Shown here: piece by piece, positions 45,581 through 58,302 of the stretch
Layout: every line of letters starts with the position of its first letter
Position numbering within the stretch: position 1 is the stretch's first letter
Assembly: GCA_014904985.1 (NCBI GenBank)
Contig: MU128968.1
Span: 204,960 to 268,959, forward strand
From: Hydnum rufescens UP504
Taxonomy: Eukaryota; Basidiomycota; Agaricomycetes; Cantharellales; Hydnaceae
Direction: 5' to 3'
Length of the DNA: 64,000 bases
Translations under genes and position numbers: made by a program
Notes under the pieces: generated by a model
What the model was told of the DNA's origin: nothing
Database searches by the model: none
Seen by the model: the letters and a program-made list of their open reading frames with translations, nothing else

Positions 45581-46557
45581 ATGGATGTCAATTTTGAATT
45601 CGCGAATATCTCATTGCCGGCCCTGCCTGCTATACGCTCCGATTCCATTAGGAAACAAGTATTCACCCATAGATCTCTACATGCACAATCTACCCTCCTC
45701 TTCGAATACCCCCAACCAGCCTCACGAGCGTCTTCACCCGTACCTGATAGCGATAATGAGCGACTTGAGTTTCTTGGGGATTCCATCCTCAACTTCTGCG
45801 CTACCCTCCTTCTTCACCGAATACTTCCCCGCCTAAAATGTGGTCCTGCGACCACAGTGCGTGGAATGATACTGTCGAATCGCACCTTTGCCACTATCTC
45901 AAAGCGTTATGGGTTAATTGAAAACCTTCTATTTGACCCGAACAATCCAAAGGACGTCCTTACTTCTTCTAAGATACAAGGTTCCGTGCCCGTATATTTT
46001 TATGATTGTTGATTGTAGTCTCACACGTGAATGCAGCGGACCTATTTGAGGCATATATAGCGGGGATGTACCTGGACAAAGGCTTGGAAATCACGCAGGA
46101 ATATCTGTCTCAACTCCTCGAGCCGTATGCGCTTGCGGCGTATCGTACCGTCCGCTATCAACATGGCCTTCATGACGATACCGTGAACGATAGGCACGAC
46201 GATGCATTCACTGCTCCGGGTGGCTCACCCTCCGGGGCACATTCACCAGGGGACACCCAAGGAGAGAATGTGGCCAGCAATCGCACTGAGACAGCCACTC
46301 TGCATCAATATGCAGAAGCACTGGGTAAGTCTCTGGAGTACACGTTTAGGTCCCTCCCATCGGTGAATGGCACTCCATGGTGGGAGTCCACGGTGATGGC
46401 GGACGACAATATTCTTGCCACCGCCCGAGGAACGACGAAGAAGGCCGCAAAGAATTATGCGGCTGCATTGGGAATCGAAGAGATCAGGAAGGTTCGTTGG
46501 GTTCGTTGGCGCACAATCCTCTTCGGCGTAGTTCATTTATTTCGGCTCGGAATGTAG
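45581..46557 (+). CDS. Ribonuclease III (RIBOc plus dsRBD)
   Basis: Two exons (45581-45980, 46019-46557) with a 38-bp intron, the shortest seen here. The RIBOc domain has KQVFTHRSLHAQ and the signature NERLEFLGDSILNF with the catalytic Glu and Asp, then TTVRGMILSNRTFATISKRY and the second acidic pair in ADLFEAYIAGMYLDKG. A dsRNA-binding domain follows: LHQYAEALGKSLEYTF, TARGTTKKAAKNYAAALG. One RIBOc plus one dsRBD is the Rnt1/bacterial RNase III layout, not Dicer. It would process pre-rRNA, snRNA or snoRNA precursors, or dsRNA. The stop at 46557 may be intronic: a splice from 46493 to about 46639 would give a different short tail. Confidence 0.88.
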
Positions 46558-48303
46558 CTACATCCCGAGTACGCGTTGCTACTCGATCCTCGGGGCACAT
46601 TCGGCCCTAATTGGACTATCCATCGAATTTGTTTCAGGTTTACAAAGGACCAAGACGAGGAGATCATTCTTCGTCCGAACAAGCGCAAACGCAAGGGTTT
46701 GTGCCCTTTCAACGTGACGTTCTCGTGTCGTTTGGTCTGTACTGATTTGGATCTGGAAGCAGACTCTCGCAACATGACGAAAATCCTCAAAAAAAACAAC
46801 TTGAACATAGAAACCCTGAACTGGGAGGATTTACTAGGCATGAATTTCGACACCGGGACCACTTCAAGTATGCTTCATGTTGGACTGTAGTTGTGACATG
46901 GCTCATCCAATGGGATTGGACAAACCAGCTAATTCCCAATACGTCTCGGAAGATACGAGATTTTCAGGGGCTGGCGCATTGTTAACAGCCCCAAGATTAC
47001 CTATTTCAGGAAAAGATGCAACCCCAGGGTCAGTCTGGACATGCTAAAATCAGCCGTGAAATTTTATATATTTCATATGCATCTCTGACAGACCCAGCGG
47101 TGATGACGACGACTTCATCGAAATATCGGCGGCAGAGGTGTGTTCTTGACTCCAAGATCCCGCCTACGCTAGACTAACGATTCCAATTCTCAAGTTCGAG
47201 AAAGCAAACAATCCAACCGGCATGGTGTTCCGTTCGAGTAAGACATAATCGGTGGCACTCATGTCCCTCGTTTCCGTATTCCCTGCGGCTCCTTGCGTGC
47301 GGCTTTCGTGCTAATTCGGTCGCGGGCCCCGTGGTGCAATCGGCCGGCCGGCTTTGGCAGCGCAATTCTTAGGCCATTTCAATCGGTATATTGGATTGGA
47401 TACATCCACTTCAATGGCAGAGCTGTTAATTCGGTACTTTTGCATATTGGCTTTGCCGGAATTGCAGCCCTTTAGGCCGGACCTCCGGCTCAGCGGAATG
47501 AGATGAGCGGGTGTCGCTCTGGAGCCAGAATGTACCTCTTAGCGAGCGTCGCTGGCGAATCTCAGGCTCACGGTCTTTCCATAACACAGATAGCTAAGAA
47601 GATGTGACAAAACTACATCCCCAGCCAGTTGTTGCGTGGTCGCCACACCCTCCTCGTGTATCGATTATTTATGTAATACTTTGTGCCAATGAGTGCCACG
47701 GCGCCTCCTGTCTAGGCTATAGGAGCATTAGAAGCACAGGGATGAAGAAGAAGCCCGAAACAACTGCGTTCTGGCCTTCGCTTCACGGGAAGTTCCTCAA
47801 ATACCAAGCGGGTGACGACTCCCGCCTGTAATACAATCACAGCCGGAGCAAGGTAACGATTGATGCGCTGCGAAATCCTATTAAATCTGAAAACGGGACC
47901 AAAAAAATCAATATTAATCCATGGGGAAGGAAGAAACGGAACCTACAGAGGCATGGTTGACCCGTCATAATGGGCGCACGTGTCGATTGGGCTCCATAAC
48001 CGTTGCGTAGTAGCCTGTAACCTTACTACGCGCCTTTGGGCCAAAATAGACGATATTATACATAGGATGTCCAGAGGTGGGGTCGTCTCGGGCGGGCACA
48101 CTGCTGAGTTGCCGAATTGTATAAATTTGGCTCGATTTTCGAGATGGGTTATGCCAGAGAGCATCACGCTGCCTCTGGTGAGCAGGGACGGGAAACGATT
48201 CAGTAAATAAACCAATCGTACACACACTCGGGGCTCATGCCTCTTTTTCTGATCCGCTAGAAGCCGGCGAAGGAACTAGGGTCGGACCGTGATACTCGGG
48301 CGC
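46558..48303. other. Gene-poor interval with weak ORFs
   Basis: A plus ORF at 46576-46890 (104 codons, Lys/Asn-rich) and a minus ORF at 47965-48225 (with YNIVYFGPKARSKVTGYY) both look mildly protein-like but have no start, splice or family support. Confidence 0.3.
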
Positions 48304-49190
48304 TCAGACCGCGAGGGCCGTATCCGGGGGATTAAGTCGATACTCATGCTGGGATGAAGAATGACGGGAGAAGGGGGGTCAGGGATCGAGGGATGGCGGA
48401 GGGGGTGTGGCGTGTTGTGGAGGGGACATATCTGCGACATGCGGATTGTTGATCCTTGACATGGTACCAAAAGTTGGGGAGTGAGGATTTGTGCCAAATC
48501 CAATCCGACTAGCCCTTCCGCACGCGAGGAGGGCTGGGAGGGTCTTGATAATGGTGTCCTTGACGTTGTTGCCCATATCCCGGACTTTGAGGATTAGACC
48601 AACCCAATGGTTCTTGCTCGTCTCTTCGTGATGAAGCCCAGACCTGCTCTTGTGATACGGGCGAGCCAGACTCCGTACCATCGTTTGCATACACGCTCGC
48701 TCCTTGCTGGTGTTGGTAAGATGGACCTGCCTCGGAGTCAGAAGACACAGCTCTCAAGAGATGACGAATTCGAGACTGCCGAGGTTGCCGATCACGACCA
48801 CGGCCTTTGGCTTCGTCGTACGAACACACCCTCTTTGCCCTCACACAGCCGGTACAGAACGGTCGCTCTGCGTCGCACTTGATTTTGCGAGAGCGACTGA
48901 GGTATTCATCACATGAGACGGTTCACTGACCGGCGATCAAAAAAAAAACTCACCAGTGGTTACAGGCTACCTTGACTCGCTCTCTCGCCTTGATTTTCCT
49001 AGAGTTCCCTGAGCCCTCAACACCAGAATTGGGCGCATTAGCCTGATACTGGCCAACACCGGTGTTGTAGGGTGGAGTAACCGGTAGTGGGGCCCCCTGC
49101 GCCGACGGCCCAGACTCAGAAGGCCGCCGAGGGGAAGAGTAGGCTCGCAGTGTTCGATGCGCCCCGCGTACGATGCTCCAAGGAACTCAT
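48304..49190 (-). CDS. Zn(II)2Cys6 transcription factor, frame disrupted
   Basis: Exon 1 (48954-49190) runs through a Gly/Ser/Pro-rich leader to VKVACNHC and splices to CRSRKIKCDAERPFCTGC and VRAKRVCSYD, a complete binuclear zinc cluster with six Cys. Basic residues and YGQQRQGHHYQDPPSPP-type low complexity follow. This fold binds CGG-type half sites as a fungal-specific regulator. Two frame problems exist: the CCCC run 49162-49165 (one base too many) separates the ATG from the cluster frame, and the low-complexity tail changes frame after about 48520. The true end is uncertain: 48509 without correction, or 48304-48379 with it. There is no room for a large regulatory domain, so it is a short factor or truncated. 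Confidence 0.7.
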
Positions 49191-51540
49191 GGTAGAGGGA
49201 ACCAAGGCCTCAAGGCGTCCTCTTATTGCAGTATATACAAAGTCCCTTGATTTTTCCCTGAATATACTAGTACCCGAGAGAATGGTATTGATCAGTTGTC
49301 AAGAGATGCGTGGATTAAGGCAAATTTAATTGATTAACTAATGGAGAGATACTCCTTGTTCGACCGCCGACCCTAATGCTGGGTTTGCATTGCCTGGACG
49401 TCAAGGGTGTCCGAAATTCCGCTTGCCTGGAACAAGGGCTCACAGCGGTGCGGCACGCTCTGGACGTCGAGGCGTAGCTAAGAGAGGACAGCCACCGTGA
49501 AAATGAAATCTCAATTCGGCTGTTTTTGACTGATGATTGGGCGGGGCGGAAGATCCCGACAACTCAACGCCCGATAATCTGGCCAAGTGTGGATACCAAA
49601 TCCATTGAAGCTGCTGTGAGCCGATTGGTCGCCAAGATATACATCTATGCTGGCCAAATATATGTGGTAAGATGATTGAAATATTGGGACCTTAATCCGG
49701 GTTTATTACAAATGCACATGAACCGAAGGTAACGCCAGCAACGGTGATGCGGATTCCGTAGTCTTGAAAATGGAGTTCTTCTGTCCGGCAACTTGGATCG
49801 GAAGAAACGTATCAACTATATCTGATGCCATCAAGAGCGGCAGACCACCCTCAGGCGGGAAAAGTTCCAGTTTATTTACCGTAATCCCCCTCTCCACAGG
49901 CAGCTCGTGCGACATCATCAGAATGCTATAGCGACCGATTTCACCGCACCGAAAAGTGAGGGAAAGTGACCTCAGCAACTCGGTCCAAAAAAGAGCTAAT
50001 GCGAAGCATCCAAGGGTGCTTTTCGATTTTGCATGGCGAGACCGTACCGGTCGTGGGAGCAAAAAATCTCGTGCGAAAGGCGTGGGCAATGCATAGGCCT
50101 TGGCGACGCAGTGTTAGATTCGCATCCATTGAGTACGTCTCCGACGATGTTCCGATGTGAGGAGTAGGAAAGGAAATTGGAGAACATTGGATTGGTAATT
50201 CTACCCGCAGGCCTGGGGATGATAAAGATCTCCATGATTCCTCGAACCCGCCCGAGCAATCCCTCACCGCCACATATCTTATTGGGATACGTCTGCCGGA
50301 GGGCGGGGAAAAGTGCTTCGACACAGACGAAAGTAAGGGCTTCGTTGTACCTTGCCGGCAGGGAAGCCGAGTTCCGAAAAATTAAAAAGGTCAAGTGTTT
50401 CCACAGCTGAAATAAAAGAATATGTTACCTGACCGGGGCTGGCATATATAGGAGGATCAGACCATTGATCATTTTGGTGGCGTCGCGGCCTTGACCTGAT
50501 TCATGAGACCCCTTTGATCGACCAACGGGCCAACTACTATGTTCAGCACACTTGATCCTGAGTATTTTTATCGACAATTCAAATTCAAGGTCAAGCGAAA
50601 GCATTGCGTTCACGCTATTCGTCTCGATGATGACCGGTTGGCGGAGAGACATTGGCCTAAAGGATTACCGTATATCTTGAACAAGATAGGGGGCGTTACC
50701 TCTAACGCAACGTTAGGACACTTGATTGAATTTGGTAAGTTTTGTTGCAAAATGTTTTTGCTGCTTATGAGAGAAAGACCCCAATAGAGCAGTCCCTGTG
50801 GCTTCGGGACGGTATCATAAATTACAGGATCTGCCCTCAGCCTCGCACAGATAATCCTGTGTTCAATGCGTAGTTTATACGATGCCACGCTGGGATGTGC
50901 ATGCGCAAATGGGATAAGAAACGAGTATGACAGATTCTGCACTGCCTAATAGGATTTTCCCCAGTGCTTTCACACTAATAAACCCCTTTAATAAATTTAC
51001 GGCTCATCCACTATAGTAAACTAATGTTGTGTGAAAACATTGGTGAAGGGACCATAAAGCCCCCCGTATCCACCAAGGGGTTTCATCATAGAGCTCAAAG
51101 AGACTCAGAAACATTATTTAGGACTCAGGAAACCTTCTGAATCTGTTTTTGCGGGTTTTTCGCCCCATTTTTGCTATCGTAAAACCTATTACATAGCACC
51201 ACGATTGTCCACAGATACCGGCGCGTGGCTTATCTTTGACAGGCGCCTACAGTTGACATTTAATTTTCGTGGCTGATTTTGATCCGGGAGGTGTCTGGGT
51301 CCATGTTGAAATTCAAGATCAGCCATGCGAGCTCTATGGGGAAACTCCTTGTCGCGCACACGCACCAGCACTTTGGAAACCGCCCAAGCTAGGTCCTTCA
51401 ACCACTGGCGATTGGTCTGCTGAGAGCTAACGGCCACAAGCACAGCCACGGGGGCGAACCCAGAAAATAGCCCACATGATCAATTCAATTTCTCAAGCAA
51501 AACCCATTATTTCAACAGAATCAAACACCCCTTATACACT
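49191..51540. other. Gene-poor interval
   Basis: Overlapping minus-strand ORFs at 49706-50394 show no domain. No rRNA or clear transposon. Nothing else recognised. Confidence 0.35.
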
Positions 51541-51542
51541 AC

Positions 51543-52340
51543 ATGATCGTGCCAGCCGTTTTAATAGAGGGGCGGATCGACCACACGAAAAAAACAAAGA
51601 AAGAAAAAACGGAAAAAAGGAAAAACAAAAGTGGGTGCGGAGAATTTTTTTTTGGTGTCTCGATGTGGCGTGAGAAAAAAAAACCCTCGATCCATTCACT
51701 TGATCGCGATCGGATATTTCAGTTGGCCGACACTGCCAGTGCACTACCTCTATGCGAAGAGCATAAATACTTCAAGTCCAGCACATTCCAGCACCTGTAT
51801 TGGCGTGCACATTGGGGTAGTTTGAAGCATTCCAAAGATGGGCTGCAGAGAGCCCAAACACCGCATTATAGACATGCAAGGTCAAGCCTACTGTGCCGGG
51901 AGCACAGAACGGATTCTGAAGCTGTAACTCCGTGCGATCTGATCTACGAAGTTACATTTGACATCGTTGTGACAACCGCATCTGGGGACCTCAAGAATGA
52001 AATAGTTGGTTGCCTCTTTCAAGACCTTTCAGGAAGGATCTGCAATCAATCTTGCATCACTCTTTCGGATACTTCGACGAGGGAGGAGGCTGCCCAAGGT
52101 CAGTTGTACGGCCCGTGGTTCTGGACGCGAGGCATGGCCGCACCGAGAAGCAACCCAACGGCAGACCAAGGTTCGAATGAAGCGGAAAACCAACAAAACC
52201 TTCAGGAATATAGGGGTAAGCAGAATTTGAGCACGGTTACTAATACCTCTTTGCAAAATCCAACGAGAAAATTGCTGAGTGGTTGGTACGACAGAATTCA
52301 AAGAAATCACCTCACTCTTACATTATTTTGCAATTATTAG
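51543..52340 (+). CDS. Uncertain 265-codon ORF
   Basis: A single uninterrupted frame from an ATG, with a Lys-rich start (KKTKKEKTEKRKNK) made by an A-rich tract. No domain, signal peptide or splice support. It ends 8 bp from the convergent stop of the next gene. It could be random, since the region is AT-rich at the start only. Kept as a low-confidence call because its length is above chance expectation. Confidence 0.25.
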   Translation: MIVPAVLIEGRIDHTKKTKKEKTEKRKNKSGCGEFFFGVSMWREKKKPSIHSLDRDRIFQLADTASALPLCEEHKYFKSSTFQHLYWRAHWGSLKHSKDGLQRAQTPHYRHARSSLLCREHRTDSEAVTPCDLIYEVTFDIVVTTASGDLKNEIVGCLFQDLSGRICNQSCITLSDTSTREEAAQGQLYGPWFWTRGMAAPRSNPTADQGSNEAENQQNLQEYRGKQNLSTVTNTSLQNPTRKLLSGWYDRIQRNHLTLTLFCNY

Positions 52341-52347
52341 TGCCAGC

Positions 52348-53435
52348 CTACTGTGGCGTGGCCGGGCCACTACCGTTGCCACCTCCATTAAAGATATTTT
52401 CCCAAAGCTTGCTCCCAATTTTCTTCGCCAGCGCCCAGGTCTCCCCGTTCTGCGTCTTTTCCCAGATCCGCTTAGCAAAGCGTTCCTGTATTCCTTCCCG
52501 CTCGAATGATTTGAGGTACACGGTGGATGTGCGGACAAAGGGTGCGAATAGGCGCTCAACACGCTCCGCCACATGTGAGTAAATGGACGCAGGAAGGGGT
52601 CCAATCTCAATTTGTGTCGAGTAACTTGGGAAAAAGAGGGCAGACATTGGGCATCATAATGTTAATGAACTGGACTGTGGGAACTCAACTGGTATCGACG
52701 CAAAAATTCCATGTATTGGGCATCGTTCGCACCGAGAGAGTTCTTTGGAACCTAAGGATGTGGAATGTCAAGTACTGTTTTCTCGCCATATTCAGAAACA
52801 TAGCGCCTGAGAAAAATACGCACCATGTCGTCAACGGGAGTGTCCACAGACAATCCGACGCTGGACATACTGTCCATACGATCTTTCGCCCGAAACCGGC
52901 TTCGCCCAAAATAGACGAATCGCCCGTCAAAACCAAACAGACCTGGCGTAAGCTTTTGGGTGTTAGCAACGGTGGTGCGCTGATCAGAATCTTTCCGATC
53001 ATTTTCATCATCGTCGGCCTCAACGAAAGTGAGATCCTGGGGGAACAACCGCCTCCAGCACAATGTTTTGCATATGGGCTGGGCACCTTGCTCGCGTCGA
53101 GCTGCTGTCTGGGTGCAGTACATGATGCACCGCTCATCATTGCGATTTGGAGCGCGGGGAGGACGTGTGGGACGGCCTGTCAAAGTAACGATGGGTGGAA
53201 TCATGGACTGCAAAGTGAATGCGGGGGTCCGCGGGTGGCCTTGGGCATCTAACGGGGGTGGACGAAGTGGATGGGGCGCATATTCGTTTGTGGAAGCGGG
53301 CGGGTAGGTAGACGTTGGGGCATTTGCATTGGAACGCAATTGCTGATTGGTTAGGGGCGGAGCATCTGCTACGGGTTTCTGCGTAGATTCCGAATTAGAT
53401 CCCTTTGTGGATTCATCGTCGTCTGGGGCGGCCAT
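52348..53435 (-). CDS. Conserved fungal protein of unknown function
   Basis: Starts MAAPDDDESTKGSNSES with a disordered Pro/Ser region, then a compact Cys motif (ERCIMYCTQTAARREQGA and ICKTLCWRRLFPQ). A middle part with GRFVYFGRSRFRAKDRMDSM follows. The final exon reads HVAERVERLFAPFVRTSTVY and RFAKRIWEKTQNGETWALA before a Gly-rich end. At least two introns are needed to link these blocks and I could not fix every junction. The Cys pattern CxxxC...CxxxC and the order of blocks suggest a conserved basidiomycete protein whose function I do not know. It is divergent from the Atm1 gene across 205 bp, a probable shared promoter. Confidence 0.6.
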
Positions 53436-53640
53436 TGTCCAAGGGACAGGCTGGAAGAATTCGAAGGGAAGGGGTGCGATAAGTTCTAGATATTTGGCCG
53501 TACACCCAGTGTCACAAGAGCTCACGAGGGTGACAAGCTGGAAGGAACTTGCCGAAATCCATGATCCCCATTTCGGTACTGCTTTTGTGTAGACAGTGAG
53601 CCGTCCTCAAAGCCCGGGAGAATAAATCTCAGTCAACGAA

Positions 53641-56434
53641 ATGCGTCGTTCGTTGACAACTCCTGCTCGAGCGGCCCTATTCTCAATTCCTCACTCACCC
53701 GTGCGCAACGCTTCGCTTCATCTCTTTGGAGAGGTGCGGTCTGATTGCAACAGTCCTAGTAGCTCCATTACTCCAGAGCCGTTCATTTTCTCCCAAGGCC
53801 CGTAAACAAGTTTGGGCCACTATCCCCCCATAGACTTCTCCGATCGTTCAGGCAATATGCTCCCAACTCGCGATCCTCCCCCCCTCCTACAATTATTCAG
53901 GCCAATCAAAATCAGGTGCAACCTGTAGACAAATCAACTACACTTCCTACAGCTGCGGAGCAACGACGTGTGGATTGGAATATCATTAAAGACCTTCTCG
54001 TGAACGTGTGGCCGAGAGGGCATCGCGACATTAAAGTCAGAGTTGTGATCGCCCTTAGTTTGTTATTTGCAGGGAAGGTGGGGTCCATTGTGATCTCTTT
54101 CCGTTAGAATCTCGACTGCTGACTGTTACCCAGCTAATGAATGTTCAAGTTCCTTTCCTATTCAAAAGCATAGTCGACAGCCTCAATGTGGAACTAACTT
54201 CAGAGTCAACGGTGTGGATAGTGGCGGGTGCACTTATCACTAGCTGTACTTGATGTCTCCTCCTGGATTCCTTTAAGAATCTTCTTGACGCTTTAGTGTA
54301 GATGGACTCGCGCGAATATCTGCTACCCTCTTTTCGGAGTTGCGGAACGCAGTTTTTGCTAATGTGGCTCAACGTGCGGTTCGACGAGTCGCTCGAGAGA
54401 CGTTCGAACATCTTTTAAATTTGGACGCGAGATTTCATCTTTCAAGGCAGACGGGGGGTCTTACGCGTGCGATTGACCGTGGAACAAAGTGTGCTTCTCC
54501 TGTTGAGCTTCTCGGACATTTCACCAATGATTTTTTCAAGGGGAATCACGTTCCTCTTGTCTTCTATGATCTTCCATGTTTTACCCACAGCGTTAGAAAT
54601 CACCATGGTCTGCAGTATTTTGGTATGTATGAGTGCATTGATATTCTCATTTTATTGGCTGATGTGTTGTATCTATAAGACTTACAAATTCGGATGGGAT
54701 TTTGCAGCAGTTACAGCACTCACCATGGCCAGTTACACATGGTTCACTGTTTCGACTACTGCCTGGAGGTAGGTCTCGACTCACTTCCCAAGAGGTTTCA
54801 ACTCGACAACATTTTTTCAGAACACAATTTCGCCGCGAAGCAAATAAGGCCGATAACAAGGCTGCGGATGTGTCCGTAGACTCGCTGATCAACTACGAAG
54901 CAGTCAAAGTACGTTCCCAAAATTCGTAATCGACTGCACTGGGCTAATATTGCTAGGACTCCATAGCACTTCAATAACGAGAAATTTGAGGTAGCCCAGT
55001 ACGATAAATATCTTGCTGCGTACGAGAAGGCGTCGTTGAAAATTGCCACTTCGCTTGCATATCTTAACTCGGGCCAAAATGTGATTTTCTCGTCTGCTCT
55101 GACTTTAATGATGGTGTTAGCAGCGCAAGGAGTCGTCAAAGGTGAGATCTCACGTACGGGTTGTTATCGCTCGCTTCAAATACCGTTTTCTTCCGCAGGG
55201 ACAATGACTGTTGGGGACCTGGTGATGGTTAATCAACTGGTCTTCCAGCTCTCGCTCCCTTTGAACTTCCTTGGTAGTGTGTATCGGGAATTAAGGCAGA
55301 GTCTGCTGGATATGGAAACCCTGTTCAATCTACAAAAAAAGCACGAACCCATAGCTGTATGCAGTCCGTCATTCTTCCTCCCTCCATTGCTCAAACCTTG
55401 TTTGTAGGACATCGCGAACGCAAAGCCACTTTTGCTGACAGGGGGCACTATCCGATTTGAAAACGTACATTTTGGATATCACGAATCTCGCACCATTTTC
55501 GACTCGCTCTCCTTCACCGTTCCAGCTGGTAAAAAGGTCGCTATCGTTGGACCTTCGGGGTGCGGGAAATCTACCGTCTTCAGACTACTGTACCGATTCT
55601 ATGAACCCACATCGGGACGCATCCTGATTGACGAGCAAGATATTCGGAATACACAAATTGAGAGTCTGCGGAGAGCCATTGGGGTCGTCCCACAAGACAC
55701 GCCGCTTTTTCATGCAGACGTCATGCATAATGTGCGCTACGGGAAGTTAGATGCGACAGATGAAGAGGTCTTTGAGGCTGCCCGCAAGGCCAACGTGCAT
55801 GACACTGTCATGAGTCTTCCGAATGGATACTCTACGCAAGTCGGGGAGCGTGGCTTAATGATATCTGGGGGCGAGAAACAGAGACTGGCTGTTGCACGCG
55901 CCTTACTGAAAGATCCACCAATACTGTTCTTTCGATGAAGCAGTAAGTCCTCCCATCTGCTCGATGTGCTTGGATGGCGTTGATTGTATGATGGTATCAT
56001 AGACATCGGCTTTAGACAGTCACACCGAGCTTGAACTGATGCGCAATATCAACTCACTGCTACACGAGAAGCTTCGCACGAGCATCTTTATTGCCCATAG
56101 GTGGGCATAGATTAATTGTTCCTCGTTTCGCATACTGACATCCATATTCAGATTACGAACCATCGTCGAAGCCGGTGAATAGAGCTCGATGTCTCAAAAT
56201 GGCTATTGGTAACTGATGCGCTTCTTCGCTTCAGATCTCATCATCGTTCTACGGAACGGAACGGTCGTAGAACAGGGAACTCACGAGGAATTGTTGGCCT
56301 TGAATGGTCTGTACGCCGAGATGTGGCACCAACAAGGGACGAGGCCATTGTGGCCACTCCAACATCGTAACACCCAAAGTATTACCGTTTTGCTGTATCT
56401 AGCCAGAACCCCTACTCGTACTTTGTATTATTAG
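53641..56434 (+). CDS. ATM1: Mitochondrial ABC half-transporter Atm1
   Basis: About twelve short exons. A presequence rich in Arg and Ser ([15 protein letters not shown]) precedes [20 protein letters not shown]. The membrane domain includes [67 protein letters not shown] and [18 protein letters not shown], both Atm1 hallmarks. The nucleotide-binding domain has [20 protein letters not shown] (Walker A), [14 protein letters not shown] (Q loop), [17 protein letters not shown] (signature), Walker [14 protein letters not shown] and IAHRL (His loop). Atm1 exports a glutathione-linked sulfur species for cytosolic Fe-S assembly. Frames break at C6 53824-53829 and at TTT 55930-55932 inside Walker B. 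Removing one base at each restores the conserved sequence. Confidence 0.9.
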
Positions 56435-56551
56435 GCGCGAAAGATTTGGTTTGGGCAACAAGAGTCAATTGTGTCAGTATATATGATTATGCTATACGAT
56501 TAATGTGGCCGGTAAGAGAAGGTGAGATGTATAGATATGGGGGGAGGCGCT

Positions 56552-58302
56552 CTAATCGTCCGCTTCTTCCTGTAACGACAGTCGGTAATGTATCAAGTCA
56601 GCAACCTTTTTACCATCTATGGGAATCGAGTTCCCTTGGAACCCTTCCGGATATGCCACTGGATAGCACGTCTTGTATGTCAGTTCATGATCAGACAGTT
56701 TAACCGGAAAAACGCACAAGGAGGCAGCTTCGGACTTGTGAATGAGCTGCGAAAACGGGATATATGTTAGCAATCAAGATTCCGCGACCAATAAGGTATC
56801 TGGGGACGCACTCGGATCCCCAGAAACCATAATGAATCATTCCCAATGCACGCGTCGTCCATTCATAATCAAACGCGAAACCACCAGGAAAGAAAAATTC
56901 GATGACAGTTGAACGTGGCGTCGGGTTCATCCACAGCAGGGATGTTAAACCGTTCCCATGCACACCCAACATGATCTACACTCCAGATCAATACGTGGCA
57001 GCACGAACCGACTACAGCGTAAAACTCGTACCGTAGTTCTTCCCGCCAGTCGTAATTGCTCGCTCGTGACATTTTGTCCATCGCTACGACATTGACCTCG
57101 TACCCATATCGAGTCTCTAAATCTCGCAATGCTTTCACCAATTTATCGTGGTCCGCCGGGATCAACATACGTCGTCCCCAGTCTTGTCGAGATACGTAAG
57201 TGATCACGGGTCGACCCAATGTTCCCTGGCCGGCGTGTCTGCTCAGCTTTGCGAATTCTAATACGTTGGCGCGGATAGGAGACCACCATGGCCGACTGCT
57301 AGGTAGGCTGAATGCTTCTGATGCAGTACGCTCAGTGGCCACGAATTTCTCACCGCGCATGGCGGCCGCGCGGTCGGCGAAGACAACGCGGTCAAAGACA
57401 TAAGGCAGTTTGTGTCGTTCCGATCTTGCCAGTCCTTAGCGGTTTCGACGACCATGGATGGGAAGGCACTGTTGACGAGGTACTGGTTCATCTTGGCATA
57501 GTCTCGCCAGCCCTCCGTCCGGGTAAATACTAGTCGACGGGGAGGGGGGAGTGTAGTCTTCCCATCGTCGGTGATGTCCAAATCCAATGAGGAGTACGTT
57601 CTCCACATGCCGAAAAACAATTCGGCGGCAAAGTGGTAATAGTGGTTGATGACTACATGAGAACATCAGCACTAGAAAAATGAGTGAAACGAAGAAGTTC
57701 ACACTGTTGTGGATCATTGTTAAGGAACTGTTCAAGGTGCGTGAGAATGCGTACGATAGGCTGGATCAGATAACACTAACTGTGACCCCGTCCAGTCGAT
57801 TCGCGAACCGCCCGAAAACACGTTTTGCTTGTCTTGTGGAGACGATTTGCATATCCCGAGCCGAGGGCTCACGCTTTGCTACCTCTTCCGCACCGTTTTC
57901 GACACGATACCCTGAAGAAGTCATCATTCTAATTTCTGGGAAGTCATGCGGTCGATCGGTAACGATGAAGAAAGTCCATTCAGGATGTATAAACGATCAA
58001 GGATAGTCCAACCTAATGGTACCGACTTGAGTGAGAAGCATGCATCCTATTAGACGACGCGTACCCGGCGCATGTCTTATCAGACGAGTCTCGGGCACTG
58101 GATCACTATTCCATTGAATCCGCGCGTCGACTCCATGTTCAAGCAGCGGTGGCATATCAAGGAGAGGGTTTTCTGGTGCAAGCTTTGGTGTGAATATGCT
58201 TCCCAGTCCACGCGACGCTCCTGGGGTTTTGAACTGAAGCACGAGAAAGGTGCCTGCGACGAAGAGTGCTCCGAGCAGATAATTTCTTCGCGTCGCTGTC
58301 AT
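56552..58302 (-). CDS. GT61-family glycosyltransferase, type II membrane protein
   Basis: The N terminus (TATRRNYLLGALFVAGTF) is a signal anchor for the Golgi or ER membrane. Conserved blocks follow: RRLVFTRTEGWRDYAKMNQ, RGEKFVATERTASEAF, RPVITYVSRQDWGRRML, DLETRYGYEVNVVAMDKMS, then GVHGNGLTSLLWMNPTPRST and VIEFFFPGGFAFDYEWT, the DUF563/GT61 core. The end reads YPEGFQGNSIPIDGKKVAD. GT61 members include xylosyl- and O-GlcNAc-transferases. The acceptor here is unknown. At least four introns are present. Two one-base losses are needed: at TTT 57409-57411 (restores KLPYVFDRVVFADRAAAM) and near 57061 (restores AEQLRLAGRTT). The last intron near 56690-56810 is not fully resolved. Confidence 0.8.

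Noticed and set aside
52527..53252. 241-codon plus-strand ORF
   Set aside because: It is antisense to the Cys-motif gene, whose minus-strand blocks are far more protein-like.
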